In this document: in pieces, positions 22,150 to 32,750 of the stretch | Layout of the letters: each line of letters opens with the position of its first letter | How positions within the stretch are numbered: the first letter of the stretch is position 1 | Source of the DNA: Paragorgia papillata | Taxonomy: Eukaryota; Cnidaria; Anthozoa; Scleralcyonacea; Coralliidae | Reading direction: 5' to 3' | Assembly: GCA_035771165.1 (NCBI GenBank) | Contig: JAWNZC010000100.1 | Coordinates: 3,964,501 to 4,028,500, forward strand | DNA length: 64,000 nucleotides | Program-made: the position numbers and the translations under genes | The notes under the pieces: model-generated | Seen by the model: the letters and a program-made list of their open reading frames with translations, nothing else | Told to the model about the DNA's origin: nothing | The model's database searches: none

Positions 22150-22284
22150 ATGGCCGAATCTTGTGCCGTGTGTTCAGAGACGATTCGATTGTTAAATCCT
22201 GTGATAAAAATTTGGCAGGACGTTTTCTTTACCATCTCATGTCACTCACTACTAGACAGATTATACAATAACCCTTTTATTTAA
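22150..22284 (+). CDS. Exon-like frame with a CxxC motif just inside the left TIR
   Basis: From ATG 22150 the frame reads MAESCAVCSETIRLLNPVIK and then IWQ before probably non-coding codons to a TAA at 22284. CAVC resembles half of a zinc-binding pair. The start is 80 bp from the TIR edge, and a GC-rich GGCGGCCATTTT block precedes it, which would suit a promoter at the edge of a mobile element. I do not recognise the protein. The true exon end may be near CAG|GACG rather than at the stop. Confidence 0.35.
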   Translation: MAESCAVCSETIRLLNPVIKIWQDVFFTISCHSLLDRLYNNPFI

Positions 22285-24489
22285 TTTCTGACGTAACAAC
22301 CACAAACCACGCGATACGCACGATATATTATACTGCTAGAAATATCTTAACACAACAACCCCTCGCCCTCTTTTACACGAATTTTTGTAAAATTTATATC
22401 CTTCGGATAACCCCCTGATAAGAAAAACACCTTCGCGCTCTTTTTCATTGGGAGCCTGGAAATATCCGTTGGAACAATTCAAAATATAGTTTTAAACTTT
22501 TAATTAAAGTATAATATTTGAAATAAAAAAAGTTGTTTAACTCTAATGTTTAAAGAAAAAGGTAATAAATAACAAAGAAAATTTTCAAGACAATATTCAG
22601 AAAAAAAATTGAGATGAAGAAAAACGCAGGTCGCATCCACGGTTTGAACTCGACCATTCTGCGTGCAAACTGACGATGTCACCACCAGGCTACTGAAGCA
22701 AGCGTCGGAATATCAGTAAAATATTAGGGTTATATTTTACAGTTCTTTTTTTTTCATGTTCACAAATTACATTGCTAGATCATCTAAAAATATTTTGAAT
22801 TTTTCAAAGGCATTGGACATCTGCCTGGCTGCCACGGCTTTTTTCATTTTATGGCATTTCACATTCATTTAGAATAGCAAAAACAAATTTCGTCTAAAAA
22901 TCCTGAGTGTTAAAACTGTTTTCACCTGAAAAAATTGTTTTCATGCAGTCTTTTATATCTGTAATATTTCAACATGCAGCACTTGGCAGCATTTATATGT
23001 TTAACAGACGAAAAATTGCTCCTTCACCGATTTTTATGCCAAATTATAAACAAGCTACGCTAAGTTTTACAAGTGGTTTTACCAAAAGGAAATATTTAAA
23101 AGGAGATAAGACGGCAGCCAACAACGGGGCACGGGCATGCGAAAACATAACGGATACGTTACGTTTAAAATACTTTAAGGACACACGAAATCGAAAACAA
23201 AATTACTGTAACAGTGACAGAGAAACTCGAACAGCATTGCTACTAAAAGTTCGTGATTTAATACTGAAAGCGCCCGCTCTATAGTTTTACCGTAAGCTTA
23301 ACCTTTTCAGTCTTTTTCTTCGTTGGTTTTTCTCTCTTTCGAGTTTCGGTGTGACGGGTTTTCTTCAACTAAGGATGTTGTTCTGCTTTATACGTAGACG
23401 TTGATTTGTTTCTGTTCTTTCAAAAGTGATATACGTTTCCCAAAAGCTCCTTTCTCAAGTCTTTTTGTCAAGAATAAATTAAGTTGTTCAAATCTTGTTG
23501 TCAAGAACTATATTGTCCCCAGTGCCCCACAATCTTAACCGCGTATCGTCTGTCCACACATATATATATAAATAAATAAATAAATATTCAGATCACAGAA
23601 ATTCGTTCGGAAATCACGTTTGTCCACGCGTGTAAAACGACTCCACGCGTGTCGAGATTAGCACTCTCACCGGGCTGCGGGCCTTTCGCCCTACGCCCGG
23701 GCTCGGGGATAACGAAACGACATAATTAAACCTGTTTACGCCAACTATCGACATGGGATAGAGGAGCGAGAAATTCACCAATTTATAAAGCCGACCCGGA
23801 TGCCAGTACGTTACGGACTACACCAAAACTACACAGACATTCAGTAAGACTTTATTTCTATTTATAAACTTGTCTATTATACTTCAGTGTTACACGCGCC
23901 TTCTAACATCTGTATTTTCGTCTTAACATATTTACTGATCTCAACATCGACTCAAAATCGGCCCTCCTGAAGAAGACTGGAAAGTTGAAACGCGTCGAGG
24001 GTAATCCAAAGAACAAAGACCTACATAAATCCTTCCACGCTTCATTCTTCTCCCAAACATACATCAAACCGCAGGTATATTTTATGACCTATCGACTGAA
24101 ACTAGACACTTCACGTGAAACTTAACTGCTGTGGTAAAAAATGAGCGAAAAAAAACTGGCAAATTTATGAAACATACCACTAATAACAGTGCGTTGTAGC
24201 TGCTGTGGTGGAACACAAAGTATTATGCTCCAAATTAGTCCTCACACAAGTACAACGCGTTCCAAACAATTTTGAAAAATTCCAAAATAGTATTTTTCCG
24301 CAAAATTCAAAGAAAATAACCAAAATACTAAAATTATGTTTTCAAACAATGAAAAAAGGCTTTCTTTGCAAACAAATGCTCACACAATGTAATCGTTCGC
24401 GAAATCTCGTAAAAATAATAAATACTATAGGTTTGTATATAATAAGTATTATAGGGTTGTGGAAATCGAAATATAGTAAGGTTTGAGAA
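22285..24489. other. Mostly non-coding interior of the 25.5-kb insert
   Basis: A + frame at 22907-23284 (125 codons, Lys/Arg-rich) is unrecognised and may be chance. (AAAT)n lies at 23564-23588. 23940-24000 resembles retroelement ends (CTGAAGAAGACTGG ... GTTGAAACGCGTCGAGG). 24251-24287 (GTACAACGCGTTCCAAACAA...) is repeated inverted at about 46790-46826. Confidence 0.4.
22625..22705 (-). repeat. tRNA-derived SINE-like head
   Basis: On the minus strand TAGCCTGGTGGTGACATCG resembles an A box, and GGTCGAGTTCAAACC, about 30 bp later, is a near-canonical pol III B box. The tRNA cloverleaf is not complete, so a SINE head or tRNA pseudogene rather than a functional tRNA. Confidence 0.4.
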
Positions 24490-24504
24490 TTGCCGAAATT
24501 ATTG

Positions 24505-24595
24505 AACGTAGATTCTAACGTTTCGACCGAAAGCCCTTCGTCAGAGAGAAACGTTTCTTTCTGACGAAGGGCCTTCGCCCTATCCTTTCACTGTT
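24505..24595 (-). repeat. Retroelement terminal fragment with hammerhead-like core
   Basis: The minus strand reads CTGACGAAGGGCTTTCGGTC followed by GAAACGTTAGA; the + strand carries a second, inverted CTGACGAAGGGCC. The arrangement CUGANGA - stem II - GAAA is the hammerhead ribozyme core known from Penelope-like elements. Stem II pairing is poor here, so activity is doubtful. Confidence 0.35.
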
Positions 24596-24742
24596 TGCAA
24601 AATCTCACAAAAAATAATAAAGATTATAGGGTTGTCAAATTTTCTGACTACCCTATCCTTTCACTGTTTCCAAAATCGCAGAAAAATAATTAACATCATT
24701 ATGAACTTCCAACTACCTTATATTTGAAGTGCTTCTAAAATT

Positions 24743-24938
24743 ACAGTCGATTTCAGGTTACTTTTCACTGAAGTGTTCCGAAATTTTCTCCGACGTTTTA
24801 AACTATGCATTTAATTGGTTACTAGAAACTAAGTAGCCAATCAAATGTGTAGTTCACAATGAACCTGTGAACTGCGTAACAAACTAGTGAACTTGCTTCG
24901 GAATACTTCAGTGAAAAGTAACCTTAAATCGATTGTAA
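24743..24938. mobile_element. MITE with about 40-bp TIRs
   Basis: ACAGTCGATTTCAGGTTACT ... GAAGTGTTCCGAA at the left pairs with TTCGGAATACTTC ... CCTTAAATCGATTGT at the right. Non-coding. Confidence 0.65.
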
Positions 24939-25049
24939 GAAAAATTCACAAAAAAATTGACATTACAAAGTTGTTAGAATTTCTAACAACCCTAGCTATG
25001 ATTACATTAAGATTAATTAAAACTAGAATTTACATGCCGATTACATGTT

Positions 25050-28000
25050 TAGGGTAAATGTAACGGTGAAATTACGAGTGTTAACTATTTTTAAAACCAA
25101 TCAAAGAAGTTGCTAAAATTGCACCATTCAGAAGCAATTGACCCACTCATCCTGGGAAACTAGTTCAGCCCTGTTCAATAAGAAGGCCATGATAGTTTTG
25201 TTGCAGTAAGTAAGAGGTTTAGTTTCCCAGGGATTTTGATTGATTGTACCGATCGCGAGTAAGGTGACATCGACTCGCCCGTCATAGCGAGTACTCGCTT
25301 CGGCTCGTTACGCACGAGTACTCGCACTTCTAGCGAAACCAAACGTTGGCAAATACTCGCAACTCGCTAATCGCGAGCATTGCTAGTCAGTATCACCTAT
25401 AGGATCAGGAAACCACGGGACATTTATATGAAATAACTAATCAAAGCAATCAACTTTACTAACTGTAACAAATTAAAACGACGAAGGCTTATACAAGTTT
25501 TGTTAGACAGCATTTCAATACATGGCGACGGCTGTTATTGAAGTATAATATGCACTGTTATCGCGCGATGAACAACTGATCTAAGTTTGGCTTTAATCGA
25601 TGGAAATGATCGAGCAATCAAAGACAAGTTGTATGATGATATGATACATAGAAACAATTATTAAAGGCACGGCATTTCAATATACATCCATATGTTAAAG
25701 AATACTCGCAGTTTGTCATTAATGGCGTCGCTCCGTCGCTGACATTTACTTCCAGTTAAACATCCACATTAAATTTCCATAGTTGACATTTAGTGTGTAT
25801 CCAAATGTTTGTTTGATATGACGTTTTGTGGGAATTAACTATACAGTTGTATCCGCACTTGTTCTTGAGCAGTGTTTACGTTCTGCTTCAAAAATTATCG
25901 AAGCAACGGCGAGTGAGGTCATCGTTTGACTCGCAATAAGTGCATGGCTAGTAAGTTTTTCCGCGACTTTTTCCGTGCTGCGCGGCTTTACCTCATTTGA
26001 ATTGAGATGTGTCAAGTCGGCATGTAATATATTCATAACGTAGCACATTCATCACAACAGAATACCAAGCGATCAATTTCGTTTCAGAATTATAGCTGTG
26101 ACCCGAGCATTCGGTAAAACAAAGACTAGGTGAATCTATCACGCTGAAGCCGCAAAGCAATCACGTCAATATCATGTCAACATTTTAATAAATTCACCGA
26201 GTCTTTGTTTTACCGAATGCACGCGCTTTAAGATGGTCACAGCTATAATTCTGAAACGAAATTGATCGCTTGGTATTCTGTTGTGATGAACGTGCTACGG
26301 TAAAGCGGCGCCGCATGGAAAAAGTTGCGGAAAAATTTACTAGACATGCACTTATTGCATTATACTGCATATTGGTGGTTTATAAACGAGTTGTTGTCCG
26401 TTTTTCTTTTGATCAACGGGCATTCGTAATGCCTTTTTATATAAAATGCCATGTATTTCAAAATTGTTTTGGCTTTTTTTTCGCGAGCCAAACGATGACC
26501 TCATTCGCCGTTGCTTCGATAATTTTCGAAGCAGAACGTAAACACTGGATACAACTGTATAGCGTTTTGGTTAATTCCCGCAAAACTTCATAGCAAACGT
26601 TCATTTGAATACAGACTAAATGCCAACTATGGAAAATTAATATGGATGTTTAAGGCAACAATTTATTCAAATAAATTGCGGTTAATGCACAAACACTCTG
26701 CACGTGCGTCGTGCCCTCTGGGTGCCTGTAATCAGCTTTGGAGATAAGCCTCTTGAGCCTTTCATGCAACATACGTAACAAACCAAGTCCCCTCTGAGGA
26801 CAAAAATATACAGGTATAAAATGAATAGAATGCAAGATAAGTACTCGGTATTATCCCAGAGTTTTCCCCGTATTATTCCATATCATGACCCAGGTGCCTG
26901 GCACGCTCTATATTCACGTGTCGGTCCGAAAGTCCAGAGATATAGATTTAACTATCCAATCGCAAAACGCAAAGTATCCTTTCAATGAGCAAAGGTCATT
27001 TTGTGCACTACTTAAGCAGCCAAAACGCGCCAAAGATTATCAGTCTACTGGCAAGTGATCCAAAAACTAACACCCGCCCACCACTCCCTGCTAAAACAAA
27101 GCGATAAACATAAATGTGCAAAATATTAGGAAAGAAAAGGCAATCATTAGTTTTTCCCTTACAAAAACTATAAAGACATTTAGCTCTTGTGTTTGCCTAA
27201 AGACTTCGAAAATATGCATAGATTATAGGTAATGTGTATGTATTCAAAAACTACAAGTTGGAAATAAACTAAATATTGATTCAGGGAAGCGCTGTCCTCC
27301 GGACACCTCCTACCCCCACTGAAAAACTTAATCTGGCTCATTGCAAAGAAACGTGTCCTGAGCCACTTTTTCTCTCCCTCCCCTACACAGAGTAGCTGGG
27401 GTTCCGACTTCCGAGATCAACCCCAGCAGTCGGCGCTCCCGACTTGGGCACCCCCCTTGTTCTGTGGAGACTCATAGGCCTGGTATAATGTCACTTCAAA
27501 GCGGGTACACACTACCTAGCTTGATATTTACCAGCCAGAGGTTGGCACCCCCACCTCAACGTCTCAACGTCCAGATTTGTGTGATGCCACGATCATAGCT
27601 GCTGGACGATCTCCACAGCTAGGTATCCACACTTCTGGTCCCCCAGATGGATCCTTACCCCGACCCGGGCTTTGTGTCCGTCGGACTAGCTTTTCTCCTG
27701 CTTCCTTACTGCCAAATAAGTCTAGTAAGTCTTTTCTCTTCCTTTTTTCGGACCTCATGGTAGACAGAGGAGTGCAGTGCATTAACTGGAAGTAAAGTTT
27801 TGTGATTATTCGAAATCTATAATTTGGAAGACATGCATGTCAGCGACGGCGCGACGCCATTAACGACAAACTGTGAGTATTCTTTAACATATGGATGTAT
27901 ATTGAAATGCCGTGCCTTTAATAATTGTTTCTATGTATCATATCATCATACAACTTGTCTTTGATTGCTCTGTCACTTCCATCAATTGAAGTCAAACTTA

Positions 28001-28425
28001 GATTGTTCATAGCGCGATAACAGTGCATATTAATATACTTCAATAACAGCCATCGCCATCGGACGCTGAAATGTATTGAAATGCTGTCTAACGAAACTTG
28101 TATAATTTTTAATTTATTACGTCGTAAAGTTGATTGCTTTGATTAGCTCTTTCATATAAATGTCCCGTAGTTTCCTGAACCTATAGGTTATACTGACTCG
28201 CAATGCTCGCGAGTAGCGAGTATTTGCCAATGTTTGGTTTAGCTAGAAGTGCGAGTACTCGCGCGTAACGAGCCGAAGGGAGTACTCGCTATGACGCGCG
28301 AGTACTCGCTACTCGCGAGTCGATGTTACCTTACTCACGAGCGGCACTGTAGTCTCCCTACTGCGTTGTCTTACAAATAGTTGACACTCATAATTTCACC
28401 AACACACTTTCCCTATCTTAATGTT
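25050..28425. mobile_element. Large fold-back element, about 3.4 kb, with later insertions
   Basis: The left arm (about 25064-26130) pairs with the right arm (about 26200-28405). The outer pairing is 25250-25748 with 27835-28340: GAGTAAGGTGACATCG with CGATGTTACCTTACTC, then GCGAGTACTCGC repeats, then GGCACGGCATTTCAATATAC with its inverse. The inner pairing is 25745-26130 with 26200-26655: AGAATTATAGCTGTGACC with its near-inverse at 26235. The right arm is interrupted by an 1128-bp insert (26654-27781); the left arm by about 130 bp near 25095-25245. A short loop (about 26130-26200) remains. No transposase. Arms differ by many substitutions. Confidence 0.75.
26654..27781 (-). mobile_element. 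1.13-kb insert with TTAA duplication inside the palindrome
   Basis: TTAA at 26650-26653 and again at 27782-27785 flank a segment absent from the matching left arm (position about 25760). On the minus strand it begins TGCACTGCACTCC and soon opens a frame (27564-27753, MRSEKRKRKDLLDLFGSKEA) that I do not recognise. It could be the N-terminus of a transposon protein followed by deletion. TTAA duplications suggest piggyBac or Kolobok, but the ends do not show clear inverted repeats. Confidence 0.55.
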
Positions 28426-28734
28426 CTTAGGAAAATCTAATAAAAATAAGCTGATTACAGTACGGTGGACACTAAAATGTATGAATTTGTCAACAATGGC
28501 TAAAGAGTACTACTCTAGCAAGTATTGATATACTTATTCCTTCAGCAACACATTCGTTTTGGCTTCTGCGAGCAACAAACTGTTCATCCTCATTCCTAAC
28601 AAGGCATACCCCATTCCTCTCAAGGCCAGAAGCAGCAACAAATCCAGCAACTAAATAAAAGTGAAAAAAAGAGAGAAACACACATAAGAAACACATTTAC
28701 AATGTTATTAGTGAGTGATCAACCCTTCGCGGTT

Positions 28735-28830
28735 TGCAAATGCTACCCATTGGCACAGTGGTTAGCCAGACATCATCCTGACTGGGTCTCAATAGGGACT
28801 TTAAGATTCGCCGAGTACGGACTACGGACA
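28735..28830 (+). repeat. SINE-like fragment
   Basis: TTGGCACAGTGGTTAGCC resembles a pol III A box. GGGACTTTAAGATTCGC followed by TACGGACTACGG is repeated, inverted, at 42850-42885 next to another tRNA-like sequence. Both are probably copies of one dispersed family. Confidence 0.35.
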
Positions 28831-29074
28831 ACACAATTTCTCGGATAGGACTGGAAAGATTACTTCTGCGCATGTGTCTGAGTTTTACCGTCGTGAATCT
28901 GCTACGGTAAGTTTTCCAGAGATTTCTCGTAGTGTTGAGTACGTAAGGATTTCTCATCTATTTTAAATATTTGCATCAAGTTCTTGTTGAATGTCTAACT
29001 TTTACAATCTGTCAAGATTACTTTGGAACCAGTTTGAATTTATTTACATTTTTTTTTTCATTATATTTGTATAG

Positions 29075-29237
29075 GTAATAGCATGGCTTCGAGTGCAATT
29101 TGGGAAAAAACATGCACGAGTGAGTTTTTCAAAGACTATCAAATTAGCACGAGTCCGAAGGACGAGTGCTATTTGAGGTCTTTGAAAAACTCACGAGTGT
29201 ATGTTTTTCCAAATTGCACTCGAAGCCATGCTATTAC
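29075..29237. mobile_element. Near-perfect hairpin MITE
   Basis: GTAATAGCATGGCTTCGAGT at the left pairs with ACTCGAAGCCATGCTATTAC at the right. Arms of about 75 bp continue through GTGAGTTTTTCAAAGAC. The centre is CGAAGGACG. Few mismatches, so young or conserved. Ends about 5 bp before the left inverted repeat of the recombinase unit. Confidence 0.75.
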
Positions 29238-29242
29238 TTATT

Positions 29243-30941
29243 AATAATATACGTGAAAAAATTTAACAGGAAGTGATTCGCACGAGTCATGTGATAAAAT
29301 AATTTATTCAATCAACAAAATACATGCGCACTCGTGAACCGTGCAAGTGTTCTTGTCTCAAAATTAGATTCGAAAGGAACTGTTTCGTTATTTTAACACG
29401 TTTTTCAAGCCATAAACTGGCTAAACGATTAAAAAAAATGTTTAATCAGAGTCAGAATTACTTTCGATTATATGGAATCGCCGTTTCCTTGGTTGGTGGC
29501 TGGAGATGTGTTGTTGAGGTTGAATGTCACATTGCAGTTAGTGAAAGTATTCATCAGATTCTGGGCTTGAGAACTCGTCGTCGAATACTTAGACATGGTG
29601 CTGGCGATGGATGAACTGGCTAGTTGTTCATCTGCTGTGTTATTTCGTCTTGATATTGCCCAGGAAAGATGTCGTTGCTCTTCCTCATCTGCTTCGTCGT
29701 AGTCATCTAGTGACTGTATGTTCCTGTGGCCAGTAATCTTGGCGATGCCAGACCTTTCAAGATTTGCCTTTTTCAACTTGCCCACTACTGTTTTACGGGC
29801 ACTGTGGTTTGAAAATCGTTTATCACTAGCCTCAAGACTTGTGCCAGAGATGATATTTTTCATCATCGAGTTGATCTTGTTTACTCCCATCGGCTGGACT
29901 TTGTACCAAATTTGGTCGTCGGCTCGTCGGTTGGTTTTCACAGAGAGGTAAAATGGGCCAGTTTGTTGTAATTTCAGAGGCCTTCGGCTGACGTACTCCT
30001 GGAATAGAGCAACTGGACATCTTTCTCCTCCAGTCTGGAACATTCGGGTTGGAAATCTCTATGTTTGGAATTTAAGCCGCCTTGTCTGGTCTTCGTTGGC
30101 CCTTCTGTGTATTGTAGGAACTCGACGCCGTCGTCACCTTGAACAATACTGAAGTCTGCCATCTTCATTTCGTAATGCTCTTGCCTGCCCCGAAGACCAA
30201 AGTATTGGGTAAGTAACCACCATATTGTTTGCACGAGTGACTCAGGAGTTTTAGAGCCAAATTTGTCGGTCTTCCAGAGTATTTCTTCCTCCTCTCGCGA
30301 TAACTGTCGTGCTTTATTTGGTGGCTTGCCTCGGCCGCTTTGGCGTAGCAACTTAGCTTTTCCCTCTAAAACTTGCTTCGAAGTTGTAAACTCTCTGTCT
30401 CGTATGATGGAAAAGACATACCCCTTGTCCTTGAGATGTCTGTCAAGGGACGTCATCATTACTTTGAGGCTGTCTGGTTCGTAATCTTCGCCGTGTTTGT
30501 TTTTAACTTCAGCGTAAAAGCGCTCGAGCAAATTATTTAACTCCGCCGGCTCGTATTTCTCGATTTCATCTGGAATTCCCTTCTCAACACACCACTTTTT
30601 CCACACACTGAACCAAAACGACGTACTTTTGACCGTGTTTTCATTTTTAGAGCTATTCTTCAATTCCTGGATTGTGGTTTCTGTCGCCAAAGAAAATCTA
30701 CTTAAAACGCCGGCCATTGTTTTTGCTAGGAATTTGTTTGCTGTAATATTATTTGATTTTTCCGCTCCTAAGAGGTGTCATTTGATTGGCTTTTGTTGTC
30801 ATTTCATTGTTTTATGAGCCAATCAGAGCACTTTGTGTTCAAGAAATTTGCACTTTATTTCCTTTTTTCTGCACTGTATTTCCTTAAAATTGCACTGCTC
30901 TCAGCCAATCAGAATTGAGAAATTTTTTCATGTATATTATT
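29243..30941. mobile_element. Recombinase-bearing unit between short inverted repeats
   Basis: AATAATATACGTGAAAAAATT (29243-29263) is matched in inverted orientation at 30921-30941 with one mismatch. The only gene between them is the tyrosine-recombinase frame. Cryptons normally lack TIRs, so either the gene has been captured by a TIR element or the flanks are two separate MITE ends. The right flank near 30760-30900 has GCCAATCA-type words suitable for a promoter of the minus-strand gene. Confidence 0.45.
29468..30717 (-). pseudogene. Crypton/DUF3504-type tyrosine recombinase, one frameshift
   Basis: ATG at 30717 opens a 247-codon frame; a second frame (30043-29468, 191 codons) continues it after a one-base shift near 30040. 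The first part holds an N-terminal SAM-like region (FWFSVWKKWCVEKGI) and the first catalytic arginine in QYFGLRGRQEHYEM (R176 or R178). The second has HSAR (His80-x-x-Arg83 of that frame), ITGHRN (His106) and the nucleophile candidate Tyr115 in SLDDYDEA. The R..HxxR..H..Y set defines tyrosine recombinases, which cut and rejoin DNA through a 3'-phosphotyrosine. DUF3504/Crypton-derived proteins are widespread in cnidarians. All catalytic residues survive, so the single shift is the only obvious lesion; it might also be a sequencing error. The tail is Asn/Ser/Thr-rich. Confidence 0.8.
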
Positions 30942-31476
30942 ATGGCAGATAAACGAACCTGTAGCTGTGTGTGTCAAAAGGAGATTTTATAGCGCGAAAT
31001 AATAAGGAAGTTTAATAAGTTGTTTTTGTCATGAGCCCAAATTATGACAGGCTTCTTTTTACTTTCTAGGATTTCAATAATTTTACTCATATATTGGTAC
31101 ACTGTAGATGATATTTAACATCTTTTGAATTTTTACAGTGTTTTAATATTTTTGACTTGGTGTATTTAATAATAACTTATTAAAAAAATTCAAATAGCAT
31201 ATAATAATAAAGGCACGACTTAAATTACCTTGTGTACACTAGTTTCAACTATTCTAGTATATGCAAATTATCCGTGATAAAATGGTTGATAACTGTTATT
31301 CCTTTATTGTTTCCAGTAAAAATTCAGATCTATGCACTCAATCTTGTATAATTTCAGTTCTACGTTAAAGTAATTAAGTCTGTAACTTTAATTAAGCCTA
31401 AACTACCTTAAATCAGGTTTCTTCATGTTTGTAAACACTGTATTTTCTGAGTTAAAAATTGCTATATTATTTTTAG
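30942..31476. other. Non-coding, probably intron of the Myb/SANT-like gene
   Basis: AT-rich with no frame. It ends in a pyrimidine-rich acceptor (TTATTTTTAG at 31476) before the Myb/SANT-like coding sequence. Confidence 0.4.
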
Positions 31477-31653
31477 TGGTTCATTCCGTTGGGATGATGC
31501 AAAAGACACGAATCTTCTTACAGAAGTGAGAGTCATTGAACCATATTTACATAAAACAGGCAGTAAAGAAGCAGGCTAAAAGTGGACCACAATATCTGCA
31601 AACCTAAGCTCTCATAATGGATTTAATGACAGCCCAAGAGACCAGCGTAGTCA

Positions 31654-32047
31654 AGGCTCAAAATAACGGCCAAATTTTTAATGTGACCGATCAAATTTGT
31701 ATAACGCCGGTCATTTTGACCGGTCATATTAATTTTAATACTTCCATTTGAAGGAACTTAAAATGATTGTTTTGTACTGTTATAGACCCGTTTCATAATG
31801 TCTGATATATATTGTAGTGAACTACGCATGCATTTCCTTTTTATGACAAACGTTCATATCAGCACTAGCTTATATATATAGCGTAGAATATACTTTACAT
31901 GTGGGGGTTTTTTGTGTTGTGTTTGTTTTTTGTTGGGGGTTTGTTTGGTTGTTTTTTTGGTGTTTTTCTTTGTGTTTTTTTTTGTTGGTTTATTTATTTA
32001 TTTTTTTTGGGGGGGGGGCGTAACATGAAACGTTATTTTGAGCCTTG
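31654..32047. mobile_element. Short TIR element inside the Myb/SANT-like exon
   Basis: CAAGGCTCAAAATAACGG at 31654 pairs with CGTTATTTTGAGCCTTG ending at 32047. The left flank ends GTAGT; once the BEL element at 32050 is removed, the right flank also reads GTAGT, which suggests a 5-bp duplication. It contains T/G-rich low complexity (31899-32018) and no gene. Confidence 0.6.
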
Positions 32048-32049
32048 GT

Positions 32050-32590
32050 TGTTACGGCTAGCTTTCGATTTTGGCGACTCTATAACAGCCAGTATTGATC
32101 GATGCTATCACTCTTAATAATAATAATAATATACATTTATATAGCGCTATTTCTAAGAGGTACCCAATAGCGCTTTACATAAATAGAAGACCTAAGTAAA
32201 TTATATAAATATTAGAATCTATTACATTAAGTAAAGTTACCGATTATTAATTAAGGGTCAACAAAAGCTCGATTAAAGAGAAATGTCTTAACTGTTGTCT
32301 TAAAAATGCCTAATGATGTAATACATCTAGCTAATGTCTTCTGGGAAGTTGTTCCAAAGCGTTGGTGGCAACTCTTGGCACGTACGCTCTAATATCGATT
32401 GACGTGTACGGTTCGATGTTCCTTTAATGCCATTTAACATGAAATAAACGTTTATAAAGAGCGTACAACTTTTAACTCTTGACCAAGGTACAACCTTGTT
32501 CCGACTGTAGCGTGCTTTATCGCGCGCGCGGCCTTATGAGTAAAACAGGTAGCCTAAGAAAACTAGTGGCAGTTTGCACTACCACCTACA
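32050..32590 (-). repeat. 3' LTR of BEL element 2, interrupted by a LINE
   Basis: Positions 32050-32115 and 32371-32590 together match the 280-bp LTR at 39298-39577. The 255-bp LINE tail plus a 6-bp duplication account exactly for the extra 261 bp. Confidence 0.9.
32116..32370 (-). mobile_element. 5'-truncated LINE 3' end inserted in the LTR
   Basis: Inverse of the 3' part of the LINE at 17260-17516, including the (ATT)n tail (32116-32132), AGCGCTATTTCTAAGAGG and the last reverse transcriptase codons. It is flanked by ACTCTT at 32110-32115 and 32371-32376, a target duplication that dates it after the BEL element. Confidence 0.9.
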
Positions 32591-32750
32591 TGGCTCCCCT
32601 AAAATAGTTAACAACTATTTTACATTTAATTAACATCTATTAATATCAACTGTTCTTACGACTGAATAAATGTCTCTTAATATAACTGTTCTAAGATTGT
32701 TCCCTTTAACTGTTCGTCCGCATTTCACACGTGGCTCTCCGTCTGGGACT

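Noticed and set aside
22625..22705. Functional tRNA gene
   Set aside because: Internal promoter boxes are present but I could not draw acceptor and anticodon stems; a SINE head is more likely.
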